DNA from: DASQZK01 sp963771005
Lineage (GTDB): Bacteria; Bacteroidota; Bacteroidia; Bacteroidales; GCA-2748055
Direction: 5' to 3'
DNA length: 64,000 nucleotides
NCBI GenBank assembly: GCA_963771005.1
Contig: CAVYRO010000002.1
Location: forward strand, 1 to 64,000
In this document: positions 27,596 to 35,818 of the stretch, piece by piece
Layout of the letters: each line of letters opens with the position of its first letter
Position numbering within the stretch: position 1 is the first letter of the stretch
Translations under genes and position numbers: made by a program
Notes under the pieces: generated by a model
Seen by the model: only the letters and a program-made list of their open reading frames with translations
Told to the model about the DNA's origin: nothing
The model's database searches: none

Positions 27596-27603
27596 TAAAG
27601 ATA
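27596..27603 (-). promoter_or_regulatory. Promoter -7-like box for the polyol dehydrogenase
   Basis: On the minus strand the sequence TATCTTTA lies 32 bases upstream of the start codon at 27564 and resembles the Bacteroidota -7 element TAnnTTTG with one mismatch. The same GGATTATCTTTAT context occurs upstream of the minus-strand aldolase gene (44329-44336). No clear -33 box was seen. Confidence 0.3.
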
Positions 27604-27670
27604 ATCCATTGCGTTGAAAATAACCGGCAGGCGTTTTTAAAATATTGATTAAATTTGAACCCCGGCAGGC

Positions 27671-27853
27671 GTGTTCCGGAATACCGCAGAAACAGTAAGA
27701 TACGAAAAAGAGTATTCGGGTAACCGGAAAAAACGGATGGAGGAGACGATAGACCTGCTGATCCGGAAATTTAATGAGGACCTGACCGGCGGAAGAAACG
27801 GGTGGTCTCCAGGTTTAAAATATCACGAAGAAGATTATGATCCAGGAAATTGA
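27671..27853 (+). CDS. Possible small protein upstream of SIS isomerase
   Basis: A 60-codon frame starting with GTG, or 38 residues from ATG 27737 (MEETIDLLIRKFNEDLTG). It is charged, mostly helical at its start, and overlaps the SIS gene by 17 bases, as coupled small genes do. A TAAATTTG box at 27650-27657 could be the promoter. I do not recognise it, and it could be non-coding. Confidence 0.3.
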   Translation: MFRNTAETVRYEKEYSGNRKKRMEETIDLLIRKFNEDLTGGRNGWSPGLKYHEEDYDPGN

Positions 27854-28454
27854 AGATTTATTGAAACGGGAAGCGGAAGCCATTATGAATATTCCTGCAA
27901 CCGGTGATTTTATCAAAGCCGTTGATATCATTCATCATTGTGCCCATATAAATAAAGGCAGGGTGATCGTGAGCGGAATGGGCAAGGCCGGGCAAATCGC
28001 CGAAAATATTGCCACTACACTCAGTTCGACCGGAACACCGGCAACTTTCCTGCATCCCAGTGAAGCCCAGCATGGCGATCTGGGCGTGATGAGGGAGAAT
28101 GATGTCCTCCTCGTCATTTCCAATTCGGGCCAGACAAGGGAAATTGTCGAACTGATCTCGCTTACACATAATCTTTATGAAGATATCCCGGTTATCGTAA
28201 TTACCGGGAACCCGGAAGGCAAGCTTCCGAATATTTCCGATGTGACCATCTTCACAGGGAATCCCCGGGAAGTGTGCCCTCTTGGTCTCACTCCTACAAC
28301 CTCCACCACCACGATGACCGTTATCGGAGATATCCTCGTGGTTCTTCTGATGAAGAAGATCGGGTTTTCAGCGGTTGATTATGCCAAGCGGCACCATGGA
28401 GGCTATCTTGGACATAAATCCAGAAACCAGGCAAATAATCATGAGAATACGTAA
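27837..28454 (+). CDS. KpsF/GutQ-type SIS-domain sugar-phosphate isomerase (no CBS domains)
   Basis: A 205-residue protein made of one SIS domain. The signature is VSGMGKAGQIAENIATTLSS followed by HPSEAQHGDLG and SNSGQTREI, which is the arabinose-5-phosphate isomerase (KdsD/KpsF/GutQ) pattern. Most family members carry two CBS domains (about 320 residues), which are missing here. The reaction would be ribulose-5-phosphate to arabinose-5-phosphate, or a similar ketose-aldose phosphate exchange. It overlaps the isochorismatase-like gene by 14 bases, and the PfkB kinase follows. Confidence 0.8.
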   Translation: MIQEIEDLLKREAEAIMNIPATGDFIKAVDIIHHCAHINKGRVIVSGMGKAGQIAENIATTLSSTGTPATFLHPSEAQHGDLGVMRENDVLLVISNSGQTREIVELISLTHNLYEDIPVIVITGNPEGKLPNISDVTIFTGNPREVCPLGLTPTTSTTTMTVIGDILVVLLMKKIGFSAVDYAKRHHGGYLGHKSRNQANNHENT

Positions 28455-28983
28455 AGAAACTGCTGCCGGGCTCATTATCGACATCCAGGACCGGCTTTTC
28501 CCGCATATCCACGAAAATGAGCTGTTGTCGGTAAAAACGGAGATCCTTATCAAAGGACTGAAGATCCTCGAGATCCCTTTTCTGGTTAGCGAACAGTACA
28601 CCAAAGGCCTGGGTTTTACCATTCCTGTCCTAAAGGCTTCGCTGGGGGAGGAAAAACCCCTTGAAAAGATAACCTTTTCCTGCTGTGACGATCCGGGCAT
28701 CCGGTCGCAACTGGAGAAACTGCACAGGAAACATATCATCATCGCGGGAATTGAAACCCATGTATGTGTTCTTCAGACCGCTGTCGATCTTATAGAAAGC
28801 GGGTTTCTTCCCATCATTGTACAGGATTGTGTTTCATCAAGAAAGGCTTCCGATAAAGCCGTCGCGATCGGGAGGATGAGGCAGGAAGGAGCCGTGATCA
28901 CAACCTGCGAATCGATCCTGTTTGAGCTGGCCCGCGTTAGCGGAACTGCACAATTCAAGGCGATTTCGGCTTTGGTTAAGTGA
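28441..28983 (+). CDS. Isochorismatase/nicotinamidase-family hydrolase
   Basis: A 180-residue protein starting at ATG 28441 (MRIRKETAAGLIIDIQDRLF); upstream codons lie inside the SIS gene. The isochorismatase-like fold shows the catalytic Asp in IIDIQDRL, a lysine in the EQYTKGLG region (site of the catalytic Lys) and the nucleophile cysteine in GIETHVCVLQTA. The group includes YcaC-type and nicotinamidase-type amidohydrolases; the substrate is unknown. It shares an overlap with the SIS gene, which suggests joint expression. Confidence 0.8.
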   Translation: MRIRKETAAGLIIDIQDRLFPHIHENELLSVKTEILIKGLKILEIPFLVSEQYTKGLGFTIPVLKASLGEEKPLEKITFSCCDDPGIRSQLEKLHRKHIIIAGIETHVCVLQTAVDLIESGFLPIIVQDCVSSRKASDKAVAIGRMRQEGAVITTCESILFELARVSGTAQFKAISALVK

Positions 28984-28989
28984 ATGGTT

Positions 28990-29085
28990 TCCGGGAGTTT
29001 CACCACATATCCGTCAAATCCGTGTTCCTCTTCCTCTTCCTCTTCCACTTCACCAATTCAACAAATCAACAAATCACTAAATTCT
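28990..29085. repeat. Dispersed composite repeat before PfkB start
   Basis: The phrase gggagtttcaccacatatccgtcaaatccgtg, a cttcctcttcctcttcc run and tandem caacaaatc units fill this stretch, ending 5 bases before the kinase ATG. The same three pieces recur at 35575-35805 and 40800-41015. Confidence 0.8.
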
Positions 29086-29090
29086 TTCAC

Positions 29091-30032
29091 ATGTCAAGAA
29101 TTTTCGCCATAGGGGAGACGCTCCTCGACATAATATTCCGCAACGGATTGCCGGTCTCGGCGACGCCCGGAGGTTCTATGCTTAACACGGCGGTGAGCCT
29201 CGGACGGCTGGGGCTGGAAATATACTTCGTTAGCGACTACGGTCATGATGAGGTGGGAGGGATGATCGATGATTTTCTGGCGGCGAACGGCGTAAATACG
29301 CGATTTATACAGCATTATGAACATCATAAATCGGGACTCGCACTTGCCTTTCTGAACGAGGCAAACGATGCCTCCTATCGTTTCTACAAGGATTTCCCGG
29401 AAAACCGGATGACCGGGATCAACATTCCTTTTACAGAAGATGACTTCCTCCTCTTTGGCAGTTTCTTCTCCATTACATCAGGCGTAAGGGAGGCTTTGCT
29501 CCGGATCCTGGATTCGGCGAGGAAGGCCGGGAGTACGATCATGTATGACCCGAATTTCAGAAAACCACATCTTCATGAACTGGAAATTGTTAAACCGATG
29601 ATCATTGAAAACATTCGTCATGCGGATATCGTCAGGGGATCGGATGAGGATTTCGAACTGATTTTCGGGGCTTCCACTCCAGAAGAGGCCTGGAAAGTCG
29701 TGAAAGAGGCAGGTTGCAGTGTTCTTATCTACACTGCGAATAAAAACGGGGTCGATATCCTCACCGGGGATCACACACTGCATCTCGGGGTTGCACCGGT
29801 TGAAACCGTTAGTACGATCGGAGCCGGTGATAATTTCAATGCAGGCATTCTAAGTACGCTCGCCAGGTCAGGACATACGCGGAGGGACATCCCACATCTT
29901 TCAGAGGATACGTGGCGGGAGGCCGGGGAAAACGGGATTGCCTTTGCTGCCGATGTATGCATGCATTATGAGAATTATCTTTCACCCGCTTTTGCGGCGA
30001 AATTTCTGAAGGATAACAAGATTAAACGATAA
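29091..30032 (+). CDS. PfkB-family sugar kinase
   Basis: A 313-residue protein beginning MSRIFAIGETLLDIIF, the usual PfkB start; the longer frame back to 28980 is repeat sequence. Family motifs are TPGGSMLNTAVSLGRLG near the N-terminus and TVSTIGAGDNFNAGI near residue 245, whose Asp is the catalytic base. Fructokinase-like and ribokinase-like members phosphorylate sugars or sugar phosphates; the exact sugar is unknown. It follows the SIS and isochorismatase-like genes, so it probably completes a short sugar-phosphorylation and isomerisation route. Confidence 0.85.
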   Translation: MSRIFAIGETLLDIIFRNGLPVSATPGGSMLNTAVSLGRLGLEIYFVSDYGHDEVGGMIDDFLAANGVNTRFIQHYEHHKSGLALAFLNEANDASYRFYKDFPENRMTGINIPFTEDDFLLFGSFFSITSGVREALLRILDSARKAGSTIMYDPNFRKPHLHELEIVKPMIIENIRHADIVRGSDEDFELIFGASTPEEAWKVVKEAGCSVLIYTANKNGVDILTGDHTLHLGVAPVETVSTIGAGDNFNAGILSTLARSGHTRRDIPHLSEDTWREAGENGIAFAADVCMHYENYLSPAFAAKFLKDNKIKR

Positions 30033-30087
30033 CTGCACAAATGTGTTATTAAAAAAATATATCCCGTAATATTCCCCCTTCATAAGA

Positions 30088-31134
30088 ATGAAAATGAAAA
30101 AGAGGATTATGATGATTCTGAGAAACATTGGTATTCTGATCCTCATGATGGTTGTCGTTCTGGCCTATCTGATTTTTTTTACCGGTCCGGGTATCCCGGA
30201 TAATGACAAGAACATCATACGAAATGTACTTAAAGCGGATGTGCCGGAATTTGTGAGGGGTCAAACCGGCTATATCAGCTCAGCGGGGTGGAAGATATGG
30301 TATGAGGCCATTGACCCTGTCGACACGGTAAAAGGAACGGCACTGCTTTTTATGGGCCTCTCGAATGATGCCCTGGGCTGGCCCCAGCCATTTCTCGATG
30401 ATATTGTGAAAGCCGGGTACAGGGTCATCCGGTACGACTACAGGGGCACCGGGATGTCCGATTGGGACAATGGTAAAGGTACAAAATCATTTTCCCTGGA
30501 AGATCTTGCTCATGATGCCGTAATTATCCTCGATTCGTTGAAAATTGAAAAGGCTCATTTGCTGGGGATCTCGCTCGGGGGTATGGTGGCCCAGGAATAT
30601 GCCATCCATTATCCGCAAAGGACGGCGACTCTAGCGACCGTGATGTCATCAGGTTATATTACGGATCCGGACCTGCCTGGTTTCCGCAGGAAATTTGTAT
30701 ACGAGCTTGTCAAAAACAACATACGTTACAGCATCATCCCGACCGAGAAGAATATCCTGAAACGTAATGTTGCAGTACGGATTCTCCTCCGTGGGGATGC
30801 GATTTATGACATCGACGCGAAAGGGATATCCGAGCAGGTACTCTACAATCTGCGGCGGCGGCGTGGATACAATGTAAAATCCTCACGTCAGCAGCAGGAT
30901 GCAACCTACCGTTCGGGATCGAGATACGAAGCCCTGGGGAAACTGAAGATCCCGACCCTGGTAGTCCATGGAATGAACGATCCTTTTATTCCCGTTGAGC
31001 ACAGTAAAAAACTTGCATCCGTGATCCCGGGAGCAAAAACACTCTGGGTGAATAATATGGGACATGATCTTCCGCCATACCTCACTGACTCCCTCGCACG
31101 ATTACTTACCCAACATTTCAGGGAATCACGTTGA
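30088..31134 (+). CDS. Membrane-anchored alpha/beta hydrolase
   Basis: A 348-residue protein with an N-terminal signal anchor (~residues 12-32). An alpha/beta hydrolase fold follows: GTALLFMGLSND, YDYRGTGMSD, the nucleophile elbow GISLGGMVAQ, the Asp in HGMNDPFIP and the His in NMGHDLPP. The triad is therefore complete. The reaction is hydrolysis of an ester or amide, with no specific substrate visible. It stands alone, 55 bases after the kinase, with its own start. Confidence 0.8.
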   Translation: MKMKKRIMMILRNIGILILMMVVVLAYLIFFTGPGIPDNDKNIIRNVLKADVPEFVRGQTGYISSAGWKIWYEAIDPVDTVKGTALLFMGLSNDALGWPQPFLDDIVKAGYRVIRYDYRGTGMSDWDNGKGTKSFSLEDLAHDAVIILDSLKIEKAHLLGISLGGMVAQEYAIHYPQRTATLATVMSSGYITDPDLPGFRRKFVYELVKNNIRYSIIPTEKNILKRNVAVRILLRGDAIYDIDAKGISEQVLYNLRRRRGYNVKSSRQQQDATYRSGSRYEALGKLKIPTLVVHGMNDPFIPVEHSKKLASVIPGAKTLWVNNMGHDLPPYLTDSLARLLTQHFRESR

Positions 31135-31200
31135 ACCGGGTAATTCCGACCCTTAATTTCATCCAAAATCCGCGTCCGGCTTGAACCGGGATGCGAAAGA

Positions 31201-31235
31201 TTTGTTAAATATTTTTATGGATCGTGCTAATTTTG
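31201..31235 (+). promoter_or_regulatory. Bacteroidota-type promoter for metA
   Basis: A TTTG box at 31201-31204 and a TAATTTTG box at 31228-31235 match the -33 and -7 consensus (TTTG and TAnnTTTG), with a 23-base spacer that is slightly long. The -7 box is 36 bases before the metA ATG. Confidence 0.45.
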
Positions 31236-31271
31236 TTTCTTTAAGGCCCCAAATCAATAAGTTGCCCGAAT

Positions 31272-32180
31272 ATGCCCATCAATGTACCGAATAATCTGCC
31301 GGCGATCGAGGAGTTGAAGAATGAGAATATCTTCATAATGGAAGAATCACGTGCGAGCCACCAGGATATTCGTCCCCTGAAAGTGGCTCTCCTCAATCTT
31401 ATGCCTGTAAAACAAGTGGCGGAAACAGATCTGATACGCAACCTGTCGAATAACTCCCTGCAGGTGGAACTCGACCTGCTGTATATGGATGAACACGAAT
31501 CAAAAAATACATCCCGCGAGCACCTCGAAATTTTTTACAAGACCTTTGATGAAGTTTCTGGTAAAAGATACGACGGACTTATCATAACCGGCGCTCCCGT
31601 GGAACTTCTGCCTTTCGAGCAGGTTGATTACTGGAATAAGCTGTGTGAGGTCATGGAATGGAGTAAGACCAATGTAACAAGCACCCTTCATATCTGCTGG
31701 GGGGCACAGGCAGGCCTTTATTACCATTACGGGATCCGGAAATACCCCCTGCCTAAAAAGGCATTTGGTGTTTTCGAGCACTTTATCAGTGATCCGAAAG
31801 TCCCTCTTGTCAGGGGTTTCGATGACATTTTTCCGGCTCCGCATTCCAGGTATACGGAAAACAGGATCGACGAGCTGCGTAATCATCCCGATCTCTTTGT
31901 TCTGGCATGGTCCGAAAAAGTAGGTTCAAATATTGTCGTATCCAGTGATAACCGGCAGATCTTTATCTCAGGTCACCTTGAATACAATCCGCTTACCCTG
32001 AAGAATGAATACGAAAGGGATGTAAAAAAAGGACTGAAGATCGATGTTCCCGAGAATTATTTCCCGGGTGACGATCCTGCCAGGGATCCCCTGATCCGCT
32101 GGAGAGCCCATGCAAATCTCCTGTTCTCTAACTGGCTGAATTATTATGTATACCAGGTCACCCCGTATATGTGGGAATAA
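31272..32180 (+). CDS. metA: Homoserine O-acyltransferase (MetA type, probably acetyl-CoA)
   Basis: A 302-residue enzyme of methionine biosynthesis that acylates L-homoserine. The start MPINVPNNLPAIEEL is the family start. Catalytic residues are in place: Cys142 (HICWGAQAG), His235 and Glu237 (SGHLEYNP). Position 111 is Glu (GAPVE). In this family Glu111 is known to favour acetyl-CoA and Gly111 succinyl-CoA, so the product is more likely O-acetylhomoserine. The gene stands alone with its own promoter and has no SAM riboswitch that I can recognise upstream. Confidence 0.93.
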   Translation: MPINVPNNLPAIEELKNENIFIMEESRASHQDIRPLKVALLNLMPVKQVAETDLIRNLSNNSLQVELDLLYMDEHESKNTSREHLEIFYKTFDEVSGKRYDGLIITGAPVELLPFEQVDYWNKLCEVMEWSKTNVTSTLHICWGAQAGLYYHYGIRKYPLPKKAFGVFEHFISDPKVPLVRGFDDIFPAPHSRYTENRIDELRNHPDLFVLAWSEKVGSNIVVSSDNRQIFISGHLEYNPLTLKNEYERDVKKGLKIDVPENYFPGDDPARDPLIRWRAHANLLFSNWLNYYVYQVTPYMWE

Positions 32181-32441
32181 GGACCTGGAAGATCGGGCCC
32201 GGAAAGATTTTTTTACAAAAGATTCCTCAGCTTATCACAGAATGGTTGTTTGAGAGTGTGGAAGAGGGATATTGAACACCGGTCCCCGGATGTTGAACTC
32301 CGAAGATCAGAGAATCCGGCAGGTAACAATTTCATCCTTCATCATTCCTCCTCCCATATCCAAAGGTTTAAGGCACTGTAATTTTTATATCCGGGATTTC
32401 TTTGTTTTTTGTATCTTGAAGTTCCTTTCCAAATACTAAGT

Positions 32442-33009
32442 ATGGGTTACATAGCAGATAAGGAATTCAAGGGAATAAATTTTTCCCTTGAGGCTCCGGC
32501 GAAAGGGGAATACGATACCTGTATTTTCAGGGCATGCGATTTTTCGGATACAGATCTGTCGGATTTTGTGTTTCTGGAGTGCCGGTTCGATCAATGTATA
32601 GTTCACCGGCACAAAACTGACCAATACTGTTTTCCGGGAGATCACCTTCAACGAATGCAAAATTCTTGGCATCTCTTTCAGCAGCTGCAAAGAATTCCTG
32701 CTTTCCTTTCGTTTTACCGGATGCCGGCTGGACTTGTCATCCTTCCACAAGCTGGAAATAAAAAATACGATTTTCATAAGCTGCAGCCTTAAAGAGGTCG
32801 ATTTTGAAGATACGGATCTTTCGGGCTCCAATTTTGAGAACTGTGATCTCAGCGGGGCTGTCTTCGGAAATACCAATCTGGAAAAAGTCGATTTTACCAC
32901 CGCCTTTAACTATACAGTGGATCCCGTGATAAATAACGTAAAGAAAGCCAGGTTTTCAATCCAGGGTTTGCCCGGACTCCTCAGCAAATTTGATATCATC
33001 ATTGATTGA
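32442..33009 (+). pseudogene. Pentapeptide-repeat protein, single frameshift
   Basis: Read from ATG 32442 (MGYIADKEFKGINF) in one frame to ~32600, then from 32602 in the next frame to 33009, this gives a continuous ~188-residue pentapeptide-repeat protein. Quintets centre on F or L (CIFRACDFSDTDLSDFVFLEC, then TNTVFREITFNECK and EVDFEDTDLSGSNFENCDLSG). Removing one base near 32601 restores the repeat pattern exactly across the joint (CIFTGTKL). Such proteins form a right-handed square beta-helix; some protect gyrase (Qnr-like), but most have no known role. The break is either sequence error or recent loss of function. Confidence 0.8.
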
Positions 33010-33220
33010 AATCACACCGAACCTTAAACAAATGAGAGAGCTTGGTGTTATTATTTATCGTAATGATAATCATGCATTTGAATGCAGTGCCGGCTTAGAG
33101 TTTTTCCTTTGAAAATGACCCGGGATTTTCAATACCCCATACGGTTTAGATTACCAGCCCTGGTTAACATTGCTTTATTCAGATACAATTCATCATTAGT
33201 ACTAACTAAACATCCCGGGA

Positions 33221-33658
33221 ATGAAAGAATTTAAATTATTTATCAGCAGGGGTAATGTTCTCCAAATGGCCACAGGCCTCATCATGGCTCTGTATTTTGG
33301 AGCCATTGTCAAATCGTTCGTGGATAATATCCTTATGCCTCCCATAGGGTTATTGCTGGGTGGCGTTGATTTTTCACGCCTGAAATGGGTGCTTAAACCG
33401 GCAATGCCCGAATCTCCTGCCGGTGCGGGAAATGGCATCCCTGAGGTGGCCATTTCTTACGGTATCTTCATCAATACGATCATAACTTTCCTGATCGTGG
33501 CTGTTGCCATATTCATCGTGGTCAAAGCTTTGGGCCGGATGCAGGAAAGAATGGAAAAAAAGGAAGCGGAAGTTCCCCCGACTCCCCCGGCTCCCTCGGC
33601 AGAAGAGCTTTTACTCACCGATATCCGTGATATCCTGAAAAAACAAAATGTAAAGTAG
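33221..33658 (+). CDS. mscL: Large-conductance mechanosensitive channel MscL
   Basis: A 145-residue protein with the MscL start MKEFKLFISRGNVLQMATGLIMALYFGAIV (cytoplasmic helix then TM1), a periplasmic loop with DFSRLKW, a second TM (INTIITFLIVAVAIFIVVKAL) and a cytoplasmic helical tail (EELLLTDIRDILK). It opens at high membrane tension to release solutes in osmotic downshock. Length is normal. It stands alone, preceded by a 211-base gap with nothing recognisable and followed by an intergenic repeat block. Confidence 0.95.
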   Translation: MKEFKLFISRGNVLQMATGLIMALYFGAIVKSFVDNILMPPIGLLLGGVDFSRLKWVLKPAMPESPAGAGNGIPEVAISYGIFINTIITFLIVAVAIFIVVKALGRMQERMEKKEAEVPPTPPAPSAEELLLTDIRDILKKQNVK

Positions 33659-33699
33659 AGGGAAGATTGAGTTCCCGACAAGATTAACCATGTAGAACT

Positions 33700-33970
33700 C
33701 TGTGTACTCTGCGGTTAAATAAAAATTAGTAACCGCAAAGGTCGCAAAGATCGCAAAGGAAGCAGGTAACATTAACTTTGCGTACTCTGCGCTAAACTTT
33801 GCGTACTCTGCGGTTAAATAAAAAATTAGTAACCGCAAAGGTCGCAAAGGTCACGCAAAGATCGCAAAGGAAGGCGGGAACATTAGCATTGCGAACTCTG
33901 CGTTAAACTTTGCGTACTTTGCGGTTAAATAAAAATTAGTAACCGCAAAAGTCGCAAAGAATATTCCCGT
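33700..33970. repeat. Intergenic repeat block (gcaaag / gcggtta type)
   Basis: A unit of about 115 bases recurs two to three times: tactctgcggttaaat-(a5)-ttagtaaccgcaaagg, then runs of gtcgcaaag and a tttgcgtactctgc stretch. The pieces ctttgcggtta and taaccgcaaag are inverse to each other, so each unit can fold into a hairpin. This is a common Bacteroidota intergenic repeat type. It fills the gene-free gap 33659-34084; the rest of that gap shows nothing. Confidence 0.8.
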
Positions 33971-34084
33971 CTTCATCCAGCAGATAGTTAGCAGATGAAC
34001 CATTCAATCCGTTGCCTGTTATTATGTTTACCTCCTATTTCAGGAGTTTTCGTTCCATCAGAATTATAACCTTAATTCCATTTT

Positions 34085-34663
34085 ATGAAAAAGAATCCCG
34101 TAGTACATTTCGAGATGCCTGCAGAGGACAGGGAGAGAATGGCAGATTTCTATTCCACGGTGTTTGGATGGGAAACGCAGTTTTTCGGTGAAGATATGGG
34201 AAACTATGTTACGGTTACCACCACCGATTTGGATGAGAACAGGATGCCAAAAACTCCAGGCAGCATTAACGGCGGTTTTTATCCCAAGCAGGATTCACCT
34301 GCCAAATACCCTTCGTTGGTCATTTCAGTGGAGAATATCCATGATGCTATGAAGAGGGTCAAGGATTCAGGAGGGGAAGTTCTTGGTGAACCGGTGGATA
34401 TTCCGGGAATCGGGACTTATGTTTCTTTCCACGATACCGAGGGTAACCGGGTCAGTCTCACTGCAAGCCGCTATGCGTTGATCACACATGGATCGCTCAG
34501 GCATTGCACATATCCGGCTCTTCAGTCAGGCGGTCTATGGACCCGGAACCACATCACCCGTGGAATTGGTAAGCCGGATGGGTGCAATGCAGGCGCAGGA
34601 TTTTATGATGGGGAAGTGGGCCATCGGGCTCAGGGTCTCCGGTTCCACGGATCAGATAATTGA
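34085..34663 (+). CDS. VOC-superfamily (glyoxalase-like) protein, 3' end probably shifted
   Basis: Residues 1-126 are a complete VOC domain (NPVVHFEMPAEDRERMADFYSTVFGWE ... GTYVSFHDTEGNRVSLTA). After that the frame runs 176 bases into the following gene with no similarity to VOC proteins. Dropping one base near 34460 gives the end NRVSLLQAAMR and a stop at 34479-34481, a normal length and spacing of 6 bases to the next ATG. I therefore take 34085-34481 as the ancestral gene and the rest as a frameshift tail. Metal-binding or small-molecule function is unknown. It begins a four-gene group with DNA-repair-like neighbours. Confidence 0.72.
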   Translation: MKKNPVVHFEMPAEDRERMADFYSTVFGWETQFFGEDMGNYVTVTTTDLDENRMPKTPGSINGGFYPKQDSPAKYPSLVISVENIHDAMKRVKDSGGEVLGEPVDIPGIGTYVSFHDTEGNRVSLTASRYALITHGSLRHCTYPALQSGGLWTRNHITRGIGKPDGCNAGAGFYDGEVGHRAQGLRFHGSDN

Positions 34664-35561
34664 AAAAGCGCTGAATAGGGGAGACATCCTGCGCACTCAT
34701 CTCATGCGACCTACCTGGCATTTTGTTTCACGGGAGGATATTTACTGGATTCTTGAACTTACGGCTCCGAGAGTGAGATCTGCATTAAGATCCCGTCAGA
34801 AACAACTGGAGATTACCCCGGAAGTGGAAAAGAAAAGCAACGAGCTCCTTGTAACTACGATCTCGAAGAACGGTTATTCCACGCGTGAGGATATCGTGGA
34901 TGCCTTCAAAAAAGCAAAGTTTTCCCTGTCAGAAAACCGGATGGCTCATCTTCTTCTCATTGCGGAACTGGAAGGATTGATCTGCAGCGGGGAGATTCGA
35001 AAGAACAAGCCTTCCTATGCACTGCTGGAAGAAAGGGTCCCTCAAAAGAAGTTATTCCCACGTGAGGAATCCCTGGCCAGGCTGACAAAAAAATATTTTA
35101 CCAGTCACGGTCCGGCGGAACTGAAGGATTTTGCATGGTGGTCGGGACTTACCGTGAAAGATGCTGCAGCAGGGCTTGAGATGGTAAAACAAGGGCTGAG
35201 ATCCGAAAAGATGGATGGTAGGACTTTCTGGATGGATCCGTCAGCTGTATCGGACCCCGGTACGGATACCGTCATTCTTCTTCCTGCCTTCGATGAATAT
35301 ATCATCAGTTACAGGGATCGTTCAGCCGTTATAACAGAGGCGGAGCATCTCCGGAATATTGCAGGTAACGGCATGTTCTGGCCGGTTATTCTGGTGGATG
35401 GCCGTGCGGCAGGAATTTGGAAACGGACCGTCAAAAATGACAAGGTCATCATCGAGTTGAATTATTTTAAAAAACCGACCCGCGCCCTGATAGGTAAGGT
35501 GAAACAATCCGCCGGTTTGTATGCGGATTTCCTGGGGAAAAAATTGTATCTTTCTTTTTGA
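34488..35561 (+). CDS. HTH_42 winged-helix protein, AlkZ/YcaQ-like DNA glycosylase
   Basis: A 357-residue protein. Near the N-terminus MGAMQAQDFMMGKWAIGLR carries the Q-A-Q motif (Gln35, Gln37) that aligns with the catalytic QxQ/QxD of AlkZ and YcaQ. Tandem winged-helix blocks follow (RPTWHFVSREDIYWILEL, YSTREDIVDAFKKAKFS), with the family FTSHGPAELKDFAWWSGLT and LPAFDEYIISYRDRS. Known relatives unhook DNA crosslinks or excise alkylated bases. The start ATG 34488 is the only good one. It lies next to an AlkD-like gene, which fits a base-damage role. Confidence 0.8.
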   Translation: MDRSGIAHIRLFSQAVYGPGTTSPVELVSRMGAMQAQDFMMGKWAIGLRVSGSTDQIIEKALNRGDILRTHLMRPTWHFVSREDIYWILELTAPRVRSALRSRQKQLEITPEVEKKSNELLVTTISKNGYSTREDIVDAFKKAKFSLSENRMAHLLLIAELEGLICSGEIRKNKPSYALLEERVPQKKLFPREESLARLTKKYFTSHGPAELKDFAWWSGLTVKDAAAGLEMVKQGLRSEKMDGRTFWMDPSAVSDPGTDTVILLPAFDEYIISYRDRSAVITEAEHLRNIAGNGMFWPVILVDGRAAGIWKRTVKNDKVIIELNYFKKPTRALIGKVKQSAGLYADFLGKKLYLSF

Positions 35562-35574
35562 AGAAAAACTGGAT

Positions 35575-35805
35575 TGGATTATTTGAGGTTGTTTGATATG
35601 GTTTGATATGGTTTTAGATAGTTTCGGGAGTTTCACCACAGATTTCACAGATTAGCACAGATTGGTTTGAACTCCATTCACCAAATCACCAAATTCTGAG
35701 GGGAGTTTTACCACAGATACCACAGATTATCACGGATTAAGAGAGGTTGTTTCAGATTGTTTCAACTCCATTCAATAAATCAACAAATCAACAAATCAAC
35801 AAATA
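35575..35805. repeat. Dispersed composite repeat upstream of AlkD-like gene
   Basis: Contains ggttgtttgatatggtttgata (the 10-mer family in reverse), two accacagattt/cacagatt phrases (about 35637-35662 and 35711-35738) and three tandem caacaaat units (35777-35803), ending 14 bases before the AlkD-like ATG. Same parts as 28990-29085 and 40800-41015. Confidence 0.8.
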
Positions 35806-35818
35806 TTTAACTTCGCCC

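Noticed and set aside
31135..31271. SAM riboswitch upstream of metA
   Set aside because: Looked for helices and conserved loops of SAM riboswitches but saw none; only promoter-like boxes are visible.
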